Below, in pieces: positions 1 to 7,533 of a stretch of 14,264 nt of DNA. The translations under genes and the position numbers were made by a program. The number at the start of each line of letters is the position of its first letter. The first letter of the stretch is position 1. A model generated the notes under the pieces. That model ran no database searches, was not told where the DNA came from, and saw nothing but the letters and a program-made list of their open reading frames with translations. Source of the stretch: an uncultured Christensenellaceae bacterium. Lineage in GTDB: Bacteria > Bacillota > Clostridia > Christensenellales > Pumilibacteraceae. The stretch is taken from the NCBI GenBank assembly GCA_910587805.1, contig CAJUNM010000012.1:40614-54877 (forward strand), read 5' to 3'.

Positions 1-1377
1 GGCGGCATGGGCGAGGTGTGCGGCGCGTTGCCGTGTGCGCTCAATGCGGGCGGGTTTGCCGAAGCACGCGTCATTATGCCTTTGTACGAGGAAGCGTCGC
101 GGTTCAAACCCGATATGACGTTCGTATGCAATATAACGGTGTCGCTGTCTTGGCGCAACCAGTATTGCGGCTTGTTCAAGCTCGTGCGCGGCGGTACTAC
201 GTACTATTTCGTGGATAACGAATACTACTTCAAGCGTCCTAATATCTACGGCTATTACGACGACGCCGAGCGGTTCGCATTCTTTTCAAAGGCGGTGCTC
301 GAGCTTATACCGTATCTCGATTTCACGCCCGATATAATACAATCAAACGATCACTTGACGGCGCTCGTTCCCGTGTATTATATGCTCGAATACAAGAGCA
401 AACCGGGCTACGGTCGCATCAAGAACGTTTTTACCATACACAACATAAATTATCAGGGAACGTATCCGCTCGTGATAGCGGGCGACGTGTTCGGCATAGC
501 GGACGAAAACGTGCCGCTCATCGAGTTCGGCGGTTGCATAAATCTCGTCAAGGGCGCGATACTCGCTTGCGATAAGATAACGGTAATGTCGCCGCAATAT
601 GCGAAGGAGATACGCCTGCCCGAATATGCATGCGGGCTTGACGGGGTGCTCACCGAAAACCGCGGCAAAATAGTCGGCATACTCAACGGCGTGGACACGG
701 ACGAATTCGATCCGTCCGCATCGCCGTCGCTTTTTGAAAACTATTGCGCGAAATGCTTGGACAAAAAAGAGAACAACAAGCTCGCATTGCAGCGCATGTT
801 CAATCTGCCCGAAGACAAGGACGTGCCGCTCGTGTGCATGATAGCGCACATGACGCCGCAAAAAGGTTTCGATCTTTTGAGAAAGTCCATAAACAAGCCG
901 ACAACTGGCGACGTTAAAAATATTCTCGACGATAATATTCAGCTCGTGATCTTGGGTACGGGCGATACCGATATTGAAAGCTATTTTACGCATGTTCAAA
1001 GCATGTATACGCGCAGAGTCGTGTCGCTCATCACATACAACCGCGATCTCGCCAAAAAAGTGCTTGCAGCCGCGGACATGTGTCTTGTGCCGTCGCGCAC
1101 CGAGCCGTGCGGATTGACTCAAATGGAAGCATGCTTGTTCGGCGCGGTTCCTATCGTGCGCGCTACCGGCGGACTTACCGATTCGGTCAAAGACCTTGAA
1201 AACGGGTTTGTATTCGAGGAATACGATTCGGATGTGCTCGACGCGACCATACGCCGCGCAATATCGCTTTATCGCGATAAGGACGAGTGGAAGAGCTTGC
1301 AAGCCCGCGCCATGAACAGCGATTTCGCATGGAGCAATTGCGCAGGTAAATACGGCGAACTTTACGATAATCTGTAA
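1..1377 (+). CDS. glgA: Glycogen synthase GlgA (5' truncated by window edge)
   Basis: Glycogen synthase (GT5) transfers glucose from ADP-glucose to the non-reducing ends of alpha-1,4-glucan in the cytoplasm. The frame is open from base 1 and gives 458 residues. The first residues, GGMGEVCGALP, match the part of the KxGGLxDV nucleotide-sugar motif just after its lysine, so only about 15-20 N-terminal residues lie outside the window; the ATG at base 7 is internal. Other family landmarks are FTIHNINYQG (about residues 144-153), the AKEI and GILNGVD segments before the second Rossmann domain, AHMTPQKGFDLL, and the C-terminal PSRTEPCGLTQ motif with the conserved glutamate near residue 368, followed by PIVRATGGL and the GFVFE segment. 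The gene ends at TAA, 72 bases before glgP on the same strand, as expected for a glycogen operon. Identification is secure; the start codon cannot be seen. Confidence 0.96.
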   Translation, partial: GGMGEVCGALPCALNAGGFAEARVIMPLYEEASRFKPDMTFVCNITVSLSWRNQYCGLFKLVRGGTTYYFVDNEYYFKRPNIYGYYDDAERFAFFSKAVLELIPYLDFTPDIIQSNDHLTALVPVYYMLEYKSKPGYGRIKNVFTIHNINYQGTYPLVIAGDVFGIADENVPLIEFGGCINLVKGAILACDKITVMSPQYAKEIRLPEYACGLDGVLTENRGKIVGILNGVDTDEFDPSASPSLFENYCAKCLDKKENNKLALQRMFNLPEDKDVPLVCMIAHMTPQKGFDLLRKSINKPTTGDVKNILDDNIQLVILGTGDTDIESYFTHVQSMYTRRVVSLITYNRDLAKKVLAAADMCLVPSRTEPCGLTQMEACLFGAVPIVRATGGLTDSVKDLENGFVFEEYDSDVLDATIRRAISLYRDKDEWKSLQARAMNSDFAWSNCAGKYGELYDNL

Positions 1378-1449
1378 CAACATTGTTCCAACACTCAAAC
1401 GAGCCGAAAGCGCAAAGCCGAGGCCCATACCGGAGGACTTTACTTAACT

Positions 1450-3879
1450 ATGAACAAAACGACAAACGATGTGCGGGCGCTCGTGCTCGACAAGCTCGCA
1501 CGTTACTTCGCAATAACGCCCGAGAACGCTACGGAGGAGCAAATTTACAAAGCCGTGGCGCTCGTAGTTCGCGACATGCTGCTCCAAAAGAAACAGGAAA
1601 ACAATGCGCGCATTGCGGACGGCAAGCATAAGCGGGTGTATTATCTTTGTATGGAATTTTTGGTAGGCAGATCGTTAAAGAACAATCTGTTCAACCTCGG
1701 GCTTACGAAACAGTTCGACGAATGTCTCAAAGACATGAATTTCTCGCTCGACGATATATTCGAGCTTGAGTCGGATGCGGGACTCGGCAACGGCGGTCTC
1801 GGCAGACTTGCGTCGTGCTTTATGGACAGTCTCGCAACGCTCAATTATCCCGCGATGGGTTTTACCATAAAGTATCAGTACGGGCTTTTCCGTCAGCGCA
1901 TAGTCGATAACCAGCAAGTCGAACTTCCCGACATGTGGTTGCCGAGCGGCGAGGTATGGATGATGCCGCGCTCGGATAAGCGGTTTACCGTCAACTTCGG
2001 CGGCAGAGTGGAAGAATATCTCGAGGGCGGAAGAATGCACGTGCGCTACGTGGATAACGAGAGCGTCGACGCCATTGCTTACGACGTTATGATCTCCGGC
2101 TACGGCGACGCCGCGGGCGTAAGCGTGCTGCGGCTTTGGTCGAGCACCGCCACTACGCAGTTCGATATGCGTTCGTTCTCGCAGGGCGATTACGAAAAGG
2201 CAATGCAGCGCGAGCACGACGCCGCGCTTATTTCCAAAGTTCTGTACCCGTCCGACGATCACAGTCAGGGCAAGCAATTGCGGTTGCAGCAGGAGTATTT
2301 CCTCGTTTCGGCGTCGTTGCAGAGCATACTCAAAGATCATTTGAGATTGTATAAGAGTTTGGATAACCTGCCCGATAAAGCGGCGATACATGCCAACGAT
2401 ACGCATCCCGCGCTCGCTATTCCCGAGCTTATGCGTTTGCTCATGGACGAGCACGGTTATTCTTGGGACGATGCTTGGGATATTACGTGCCGTACGGTCA
2501 ATTATACCAACCATACCGTCATGGCGGAAGCGCTCGAAAAATGGGACGAAGGCATGTTCCGCACGGTACTGCCCAGAATTTACGCTATTACATGCGAGAT
2601 CAACCGAAGATTTATTTCGGATATGAGCGCGATGGGCGTAGACGGCGGAAAGATAGCCGGCATGCAGGTGATAAACAACAATCAGGTGAAAATGGCTAAC
2701 CTGTGCGTAATAGGCTCGCAGCGCGTAAACGGCGTTTCGGCTCTGCACAGCGAAATAATCAAGCAGACCATATTCGGCGATTTCAACGAGATATACCGCG
2801 GCAAGTTCACCAACGTGACCAACGGCATAACGCATAGGCGTTGGCTCATTCAGTCCAACCCGAGACTTGCGGCGTTTATAAAAGAGCTTGTCGGCGACGG
2901 TTTTTATACGAAACCCGAGGAACTCGAGCTTTTGAACAAGTATGCGAGCGACGCCGCCGTGCTCGACAAGATAGGCGAGATCAAACTCGGCAACAAAACC
3001 GATTACGCCGAATATATCAAAAAGAGCACGGGATTCAAGCTCAACCCGCATTCGCGGTTCGATACTCAGATCAAGCGTTTGCACGAGTATAAACGTCAGC
3101 TTTTGAACGTGCTCAAGATAGTGCATTATTATCTCGAGTTAAAGGACGATCCCAATAAGAACGTCACGCCGCAAACGTTTATTTTCGGCGCGAAAGCCGC
3201 GGGCAGTTATATGCACGCCAAGCGCATAATCCAGCTTATAAACTGCTTGTCGGCGGAAATACAAAAAGACCCTAAGATGAAGGAGAAGCTCGACGTGATG
3301 TTCGTGGAGAACTACAACGTCACGCAAGCCGAACACCTTATCCCTGCGTCGGAAGTAAGCGAACAGATCTCGCTCGCGGGCAAAGAAGCGTCGGGCACAT
3401 CCAACATGAAGTTCATGATAAACGGCGCGGTGACATTGGGCACGCTCGACGGCGCGAACGTGGAGATAGGCGAGCGCGTGGGCGACGATAATATATTCAT
3501 ATTCGGCTTGAAAACGGAAGAGGTAGAGGACGCATGGCGTAAGGGCTACAATTCTTCCACCATATATACGCATAACAACGAGATCAAACGCGTTGTGGAC
3601 AGATTGCGCGTCGGGTTCGACGGCGAGAGCTTTTCGGATATTGCCGATTATCTCATTGCTGGCAGTTATAACGTCGCAGACCCGTATATGTGCTTGCTCG
3701 ATTTCGATTCGTACGTGGCGGCGTCGAAAAAAATGGACGACGTATACAAGCGTTCGCGCGATTGGAACAGAATGGCGCTCGTCAACGTTGCGCAAGCGGG
3801 CATATTCTCGTCGGATCGTTCCATATCCGATTACGCAAAGAATATATGGAATCTCAAGCGAGTCAAAAAACAGAAATAA
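1450..3879 (+). CDS. glgP: Glycogen/starch/alpha-glucan phosphorylase GlgP
   Basis: This GT35 phosphorylase removes glucose from glycogen chain ends with phosphate, giving glucose-1-phosphate, and uses pyridoxal phosphate. The product has 809 residues, the usual full length (about 800-840). Visible motifs are DAGLGNGGLGRLASCF (about 107-122) with YQYGLFRQ shortly after, HANDTHPALAIPELMR in the middle, FDTQIKRLHEYKRQ, and near the C-terminus EASGTSNMKFMINGA followed by TLGTLDGANVEI. The lysine of NMK, residue 654, is the expected PLP Schiff-base lysine. The start is ATG 1450 with GGAGGA at 1432-1437; the spacing of about 12 bases is long, but no better in-frame start is nearby. It lies between glgA and a GH13 enzyme, so synthesis and breakdown are probably transcribed together. 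No internal stop or frame break is seen. Confidence 0.97.
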   Translation: MNKTTNDVRALVLDKLARYFAITPENATEEQIYKAVALVVRDMLLQKKQENNARIADGKHKRVYYLCMEFLVGRSLKNNLFNLGLTKQFDECLKDMNFSLDDIFELESDAGLGNGGLGRLASCFMDSLATLNYPAMGFTIKYQYGLFRQRIVDNQQVELPDMWLPSGEVWMMPRSDKRFTVNFGGRVEEYLEGGRMHVRYVDNESVDAIAYDVMISGYGDAAGVSVLRLWSSTATTQFDMRSFSQGDYEKAMQREHDAALISKVLYPSDDHSQGKQLRLQQEYFLVSASLQSILKDHLRLYKSLDNLPDKAAIHANDTHPALAIPELMRLLMDEHGYSWDDAWDITCRTVNYTNHTVMAEALEKWDEGMFRTVLPRIYAITCEINRRFISDMSAMGVDGGKIAGMQVINNNQVKMANLCVIGSQRVNGVSALHSEIIKQTIFGDFNEIYRGKFTNVTNGITHRRWLIQSNPRLAAFIKELVGDGFYTKPEELELLNKYASDAAVLDKIGEIKLGNKTDYAEYIKKSTGFKLNPHSRFDTQIKRLHEYKRQLLNVLKIVHYYLELKDDPNKNVTPQTFIFGAKAAGSYMHAKRIIQLINCLSAEIQKDPKMKEKLDVMFVENYNVTQAEHLIPASEVSEQISLAGKEASGTSNMKFMINGAVTLGTLDGANVEIGERVGDDNIFIFGLKTEEVEDAWRKGYNSSTIYTHNNEIKRVVDRLRVGFDGESFSDIADYLIAGSYNVADPYMCLLDFDSYVAASKKMDDVYKRSRDWNRMALVNVAQAGIFSSDRSISDYAKNIWNLKRVKKQK

Positions 3880-3883
3880 AACG

Positions 3884-3910
3884 GATCGACGCCCGATCGA
3901 CGCAGATCGC
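3884..3910. repeat. Short direct repeat in the glgP-GH13 gap
   Basis: GATCGACGC occurs at 3884-3892 and again at 3895-3903, followed by GATCGC at 3905-3910, giving an 11- then 10-base period. It lies in the 63-base gap between glgP and the GH13 gene. It could be a simple duplication; no function is evident. Confidence 0.4.
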
Positions 3911-3942
3911 AAAGTCGGTTCAAAAAGGAGGATCGTGTTATT

Positions 3943-5817
3943 ATGGCTAAGACAGTGGATTTTTTCCCGAATTGTAAGAAGTACAAAACGCCTACGGGCG
4001 CTGCGGCGGTGGATGAGCCTATAAGCTTTACGCTTAAGTTCACGCGCCCGCAAAATCCGTCGGACGTGTTTCTCGTTCTCACCAAGGACGGCGAAACGCC
4101 CGTACACTATCCCATGAATCAGTCTGCGGACGTCGACGGCGAGTATACATATGCGATTGCGATTAAGATAACTACGTCGGGTCTGTATTTTTATCATTTC
4201 GAGATACAGAACGAGGAACAGCAGTTTCGCGTAGGTTGCGGCGACGATCTGCATGCGTTGCTCGGCAAAGGGCACGAATGGCAGCTCACCGTCACGAGCG
4301 ACGCTTATAAGCCCACGCCGCTCGACGGCGGGGTCATGTACGAGATCATGCCCGACAGATTCTTTATAGGCGGGGAGCGGCTCAAAACAAAAGATTACGC
4401 GACGTACCGCGACGATTGGGGCGGCGTGCCCGAGTACCGCGCGGACGGCGACGGCAGAGTGGCTAACACCGACTTTTTCGGCGGCAATCTCAAAGGCATA
4501 ACAAAGAAACTCACGTATTTGAAGAACTTGGGCGTGACGTGCATTTATCTAACGCCTATATTCGAGGCGCATTCCAATCATAAGTACGACGTCGGCAACT
4601 ATATGCGCGTAGACAGCGATTTCGGCACGGTCGACGATCTTAAGGACTTGATCAAAAAGGCGAAAAAGCGCGGTATCGGCATTATCATCGACGGAGTGTT
4701 CTCGCACACGGGCGACGACAGTATTTATTTCAATAAGTACGGCACGTACGACGGCGCGGGCGCGTACCGTTCCGCAAAGTCGCCGTATTTCGGTTGGTAT
4801 AAGTTCAGACAGTGGAACAACGATTACGAGTGCAGATACAATATCGACATCATGCCCGACGTCGACGACACCAACGCCATGTTCGACGAGTTCGTGACGG
4901 GGCAAGAGGGCGTTATCAGACAGTGGACGCGGCTCGGTTTGAGCGGTTGGCGGCTCGACGTCTGCGAGCAGCTCTCCGACGGGTTCATCGAGCATTGCGT
5001 AAAAGCCGCAAAGCGTGAAAATCCCGACGCGGTAGTATTCGGCGACGTGTTTGCTGACGCGACCAATCCGATAATCGACGGCAAACGCAGAAACTTTTTG
5101 ACGGACGGCAAGCTCGATTCGGTGACTAATTATCCGTTCCGCGAGGATATTCTCAACTTTGTAAAAACGGGTGACGGGAATAGACTGAATAACACCATAG
5201 GGTTCGTGATTAACAACTACCCAAAGCACGCAGTCGATTGCTTGGTCAACGTGCTCGATAACCACGATACGGCGAGACTTTTGACTGTGCTCGGCGAGAA
5301 CGGCAAGACAGAGAGCAAAAAGGACAGAGCGAAAGCTACCGTTAAGAACCGCGAGCACGCAATTAAGCTCGTAAAAATGGCGTCGGCGCTTCAGTATACC
5401 TTGCCCGGCGTACCGTGCGTGTTCTACGGCGACGAGATAGGTATGGAAGGGTTTGAAGATCCGTTCAACAGACGTTGCTACGATTGGGAAAACGGCGATA
5501 AAGAATTGCTCAAGTGGTATAAAAAACTCGGCAAGCTCCGCACGAACGAACGCGAAATTTTCGCGCACGGTAAATATTGCGCGAGAGATACCGAAAACGG
5601 CGTGATGTGCTTTGCGCGCAAACTCGAGAACAACGAGGAAGCGCTTGTAATAATCAATAACTCCGGCAAAGCGTATAAACCGAGTATAGAGGGCGAATAT
5701 ACCGATCTGTTCACGTATAAGCCGTTTGGCGGCACGGTCGAGGATAAAGAGACCGCAGTGATAAAACTCACAAAAAATACCGTGTTCCCCGAGAAAAAAG
5801 TAAAAACTAAAAAATAA
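3943..5817 (+). CDS. GH13 neopullulanase/cyclomaltodextrinase-like glycosidase with altered acid/base residue
   Basis: A 624-residue cytoplasmic-looking alpha-glucan hydrolase (no signal peptide). Residues 1 to about 120 form a beta-rich domain like the CBM34-type N-domain of neopullulanases. The catalytic barrel begins near GGVMYEIMPDRFF (about 128-140). Region I is DGVFSHTG with D250 and H255; region II is GWRLDVCEQL with the nucleophile D339; region IV is LDNHDTARL with D442. Region III should read GEVW/GEIW but reads GDVFAD, with aspartate at 368. It lies 29 residues after the nucleophile, the spacing of D328 to E357 in the classical neopullulanase, so the acid/base Glu appears replaced by Asp. 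Start ATG 3943 has AAGGAGGA at 3925-3932. The neighbours suggest glycogen or maltodextrin trimming. The lysine-rich C-terminus is ordinary. Activity may be weak or altered. Confidence 0.92.
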   Translation: MAKTVDFFPNCKKYKTPTGAAAVDEPISFTLKFTRPQNPSDVFLVLTKDGETPVHYPMNQSADVDGEYTYAIAIKITTSGLYFYHFEIQNEEQQFRVGCGDDLHALLGKGHEWQLTVTSDAYKPTPLDGGVMYEIMPDRFFIGGERLKTKDYATYRDDWGGVPEYRADGDGRVANTDFFGGNLKGITKKLTYLKNLGVTCIYLTPIFEAHSNHKYDVGNYMRVDSDFGTVDDLKDLIKKAKKRGIGIIIDGVFSHTGDDSIYFNKYGTYDGAGAYRSAKSPYFGWYKFRQWNNDYECRYNIDIMPDVDDTNAMFDEFVTGQEGVIRQWTRLGLSGWRLDVCEQLSDGFIEHCVKAAKRENPDAVVFGDVFADATNPIIDGKRRNFLTDGKLDSVTNYPFREDILNFVKTGDGNRLNNTIGFVINNYPKHAVDCLVNVLDNHDTARLLTVLGENGKTESKKDRAKATVKNREHAIKLVKMASALQYTLPGVPCVFYGDEIGMEGFEDPFNRRCYDWENGDKELLKWYKKLGKLRTNEREIFAHGKYCARDTENGVMCFARKLENNEEALVIINNSGKAYKPSIEGEYTDLFTYKPFGGTVEDKETAVIKLTKNTVFPEKKVKTKK

Positions 5818-5831
5818 CAGCGTCAAAAACC

Positions 5832-5860
5832 GCGACAAAAATAATATAACGTGCTATAAT
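5832..5860 (+). promoter_or_regulatory. Extended -10 promoter for the tRNA region
   Basis: GCGACA at 5832-5837 (four matches to TTGACA) is separated by 17 bases from a perfect TATAAT at 5855-5860, preceded by TGC, which makes an extended -10. Transcription would start near 5867 and run into the tRNA-like fragment and the tRNA-Arg. It lies just after the GH13 stop codon. Confidence 0.65.
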
Positions 5861-5862
5861 AT

Positions 5863-5888
5863 AATTTCCCGTAGAAATACGGGGAATT
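5863..5888 (+). other. Stable hairpin with GAAA tetraloop at the transcription start
   Basis: Arms 5863-5873 (AATTTCCCGTA) and 5878-5888 (TACGGGGAATT) pair over 11 positions with one T-G wobble, closing on the loop GAAA. It starts 2 bases after the -10 box. There is no long T-run after it, so it is a poor terminator for the GH13 gene. It may be a transcript-start hairpin or a DNA operator. Confidence 0.55.
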
Positions 5889-5891
5889 TCC

Positions 5892-5932
5892 GCGCCCGTA
5901 GCTCGGCTGTCAGTGTCGGTTCCGAATGTGAC
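5892..5932 (+). pseudogene. Decayed tRNA-Arg-like 5' half
   Basis: The first 18 bases (5892-5909) match the start of the intact tRNA-Arg at 5965-5982 with a single difference. After a deletion of about three bases in the D-loop, the segment AGTGTCGGTTCCGAATGTGA still aligns with the anticodon arm of the real tRNA, including TTCCGA with the CCG anticodon. The anticodon stem no longer pairs, and no T-arm or 3' acceptor strand follows. It is best read as a degenerate tandem copy. Its sequence instead forms an 8-bp hairpin (5913-5920 with 5931-5938). Confidence 0.55.
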
Positions 5933-5964
5933 CGATACGGATAAATGAGCTATAGGTAAAATCC

Positions 5965-6041
5965 GCGCCCGTAGCTCAGCTGGATAGAGTATCAGATTCC
6001 GATTCTGAGGGTCGCAAGTTCAAATCTTGTCGGGCGTACCA
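5965..6041 (+). tRNA. tRNA-Arg (anticodon CCG)
   Basis: A 77-base cloverleaf folds by eye. The acceptor GCGCCCG (5965-5971) pairs with CGGGCGT (6031-6037). The D-stem is GCTC/GAGT with GG in the loop. The anticodon stem TCAGA/TCTGA encloses the loop TTCCGAT, so the anticodon is CCG, reading CGG. The T-stem GCAAG/CTTGT encloses TTCAAAT. The discriminator is A and CCA is encoded. A terminator begins seven bases later. It sits exactly at the boundary between the glycogen operon and the accessory region, a usual landing place for islands. Confidence 0.96.
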
Positions 6042-6047
6042 AGTGTA

Positions 6048-6083
6048 TCGGTCTAAAAGTCTTCTGACTTTCAGACCGATTTT
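6048..6083 (+). terminator. Rho-independent terminator of tRNA-Arg
   Basis: Arms 6048-6061 (TCGGTCTAAAAGTC) and 6066-6079 (GACTTTCAGACCGA) pair at 13 of 14 positions around the loop TTCT, followed by TTTT. It directly follows the encoded CCA, which makes its role clear. Confidence 0.88.
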
Positions 6084-6112
6084 CACGTTTTTGGGGGCGT
6101 TTTCTGGCGTTT

Positions 6113-6142
6113 TTGACTGAAATTGCGCTACCGAACTATAAT
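6113..6142 (+). promoter_or_regulatory. Candidate promoter without an evident gene
   Basis: TTGACT at 6113-6118 and TATAAT at 6137-6142 are separated by 18 bases. The expected start, near 6149, lies inside the 5' arm of the terminator hairpin at 6145-6181, so any transcript would be only about 40 nt long unless it reads through towards the recombinase. Confidence 0.5.
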
Positions 6143-6144
6143 CG

Positions 6145-6189
6145 AATGACCGAGTGCGGAAATTATACCGTCGCGGTCATTTTTTATTT
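6145..6189 (+). terminator. Rho-independent terminator in intergenic region
   Basis: AATGACCG (6145-6152) pairs perfectly with CGGTCATT (6174-6181), with a possible short inner GCGG/CCGT pairing, followed by a run of six T (6180-6185) and ATTT. It would shield the recombinase from upstream transcription, or end a very short RNA from the promoter at 6113-6142. Confidence 0.7.
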
Positions 6190-6259
6190 CCTATCGGTAA
6201 AAAACTTTGCGCGAGATTTTGTAAAACACACCTCACGCCGATTTTTACGAAAAGTATCC

Positions 6260-6275
6260 CCCGACAAGATTTGAA
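6260..6275 (-). repeat. Inverted 16-nt copy of the tRNA-Arg T-arm
   Basis: CCCGACAAGATTTGAA at 6260-6275 is the exact reverse complement of 6019-6034, the T-loop, T-stem and start of the acceptor strand of tRNA-Arg. Identity stops at both ends. An island produced by tRNA-site integration would give a direct copy, so the inverted orientation is unusual. It may be a rearranged attachment-site remnant. Confidence 0.6.
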
Positions 6276-6315
6276 TATAGGATAATCAGCAGTGGCTTAT
6301 TATTGGGAAAAATAG

Positions 6316-6379
6316 TATAATAGTCATACCCTTAATTCGTCTTGGCTTTCAAGCCTAATCTCGGACGATAAAGGGGGTG
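6316..6379 (+). promoter_or_regulatory. -10 box, structured leader and ribosome binding site of recombinase
   Basis: TATAAT at 6316-6321 lacks a good -35 at normal spacing, so the promoter may be weak or need an activator. The leader can fold: TCGTC (6337-6341) with GACGA (6364-6368), and inside it GGCT with AGCC around TTCA. The ribosome binding site AGGGGGTGAT (6372-6381) directly precedes ATG 6385. Confidence 0.4.
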
Positions 6380-6384
6380 ATGAA

Positions 6385-7521
6385 ATGAAAAATAAAAAGG
6401 GCAAAAAGACATCAGCGTCGGCGGAGAGAATTCGCAAGGCATACGAGAAAAGCAATGAGGTGTCGGTCGAGGTTATTCCCGCAAGGGAAAAGCCTGTTGA
6501 CGATCCCGATAAGGTTTGGCGAGTGTGCGCGTATTGCCGCGTCAGTACAGACGAAGAATCGCAACAATCGAGTTACGAATTGCAAGTGCAACATTATACC
6601 GAATATATCAGCGGTCACAAAAATTGGGTGTTGCATCGCATCTATGCGGACGAGGGAATAAGCGGTACGGCAGTCCGAAATCGCAAGCACTTTTTGGAGA
6701 TGATTGAAGATTGCAAAGCAGGCAAAATCGATTTGATTATAACCAAGTCGATAAGTCGCTTTGCGAGAAACATCATTGACTGCATTGCGTATGTCCGTGA
6801 ATTAAAGCAAATGACGCCGCCCATCGGGGTAATTTTTGAAACGGAAGGATTCAACACTTTGGATTCGACCAGCGAAATGGTGTTGGCAGTATTGTCGGCA
6901 TTGGCGCAGGAAGAATCGGTGCAAAAATCCAACAGCCTGAAATGGTCGTATCAAAAACGATTCAAGAAAGGAATACCCGTAAACAATATGTGGGCGGTGT
7001 TGGGCTATGACACGGATAAAGACGGGAACATCTTTATTGTAGAAAAAGAAGCCGAAATCGTGCGGTATATTTTTCGCTCGTATGCCGAAGGAAAGAGCAC
7101 GAGTGAAATCGCCGAAGCGCTGACGCAAGCACGGACACCTACGCCGAAAGGGAAAAGCGTATGGTCTCCCGGCACAATTACGGGGATGTTGCATAACGAA
7201 AAATACTGTGGCGATATGCGGATGCAAAAGACAGTGTCCGTCGATATCTTCAACCATAAGGTAGCGAAGAACGATGGCATCGCCAATCAATATCTCGTGA
7301 AAGACTATCATCCCGCAATCGTGTCGAGAAGTCTTTTCGATAAAGTGCAACGTATCTTCCAAAACGGAGGAAACAAACGCACCGAAAAGAAATTTGCAAC
7401 AAAGAAGGTAAAACTCAAACCGATAAAGAGGGGTCGGCTACAAGGATTTATTCCCATCCCGGCAAACGCCGATTCTGTCGATATCGAACAACTCACAGCC
7501 AAAATCAAAATTAAAAAATAG
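6385..7521 (+). CDS. Short large-serine-recombinase family protein
   Basis: A site-specific recombinase of the serine integrase type, which cuts and rejoins DNA through a serine-DNA link; it is likely the mobility enzyme of this island. The N-terminal catalytic domain starts near residue 45 with VCAYCRVSTDEE, where S54 is the nucleophile. YADEGISGT (about 89-97), the arginine-containing SISRFARN, and a helix with MVLAVLSALAQEES follow. The recombinase domain (about 175-300) contains YDTDKDGNIF, TPTPKGK and W-S-PGTITGMLHNEKYCGD. At 378 residues it is shorter than typical family members (450-600): no CxxC zinc-ribbon pair and no coiled coil follow, and it ends in a basic tail. No frame break is visible, so this may be a genuine short type rather than a broken copy. 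The stop overlaps the ribosome binding site of the next gene. Confidence 0.9.
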   Translation: MKNKKGKKTSASAERIRKAYEKSNEVSVEVIPAREKPVDDPDKVWRVCAYCRVSTDEESQQSSYELQVQHYTEYISGHKNWVLHRIYADEGISGTAVRNRKHFLEMIEDCKAGKIDLIITKSISRFARNIIDCIAYVRELKQMTPPIGVIFETEGFNTLDSTSEMVLAVLSALAQEESVQKSNSLKWSYQKRFKKGIPVNNMWAVLGYDTDKDGNIFIVEKEAEIVRYIFRSYAEGKSTSEIAEALTQARTPTPKGKSVWSPGTITGMLHNEKYCGDMRMQKTVSVDIFNHKVAKNDGIANQYLVKDYHPAIVSRSLFDKVQRIFQNGGNKRTEKKFATKKVKLKPIKRGRLQGFIPIPANADSVDIEQLTAKIKIKK

Positions 7522-7533
7522 GAGTAAACAATT

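Larger units (their letters stand above)
6042..6384. other. Intergenic stretch between tRNA-Arg and recombinase
   Basis: This 343-base gap has no convincing gene. It contains the tRNA terminator (6048-6083), a short GGCGTTTT direct repeat (6096-6103 and 6106-6113), a promoter-terminator pair (6113-6189), an inverted copy of the tRNA T-arm (6260-6275), a -10 box (6316-6321) and a small structured leader before the recombinase. A recombination site of the recombinase is likely to lie here, but I cannot place its core. Confidence 0.6.

Noticed and set aside
343..5838. Long open frames on the minus strand opposite glgA, glgP and the GH13 gene
   Set aside because: They lie opposite genes with secure family motifs, have no motifs of their own or ribosome binding sites, and are explained by codon bias of the GC-rich plus-strand genes.
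5863..5888. GAAA hairpin as terminator of the glycogen operon
   Set aside because: No T-tract follows and a promoter -10 box lies immediately before it; it fits a start-site structure better than a terminator.
6096..6113. GGCGTTTT direct repeat with 10-base period
   Set aside because: Only two short copies in a T/G-rich tract; no spacer structure and no link to a recombination site. Too weak to call an iteron or CRISPR-like array.
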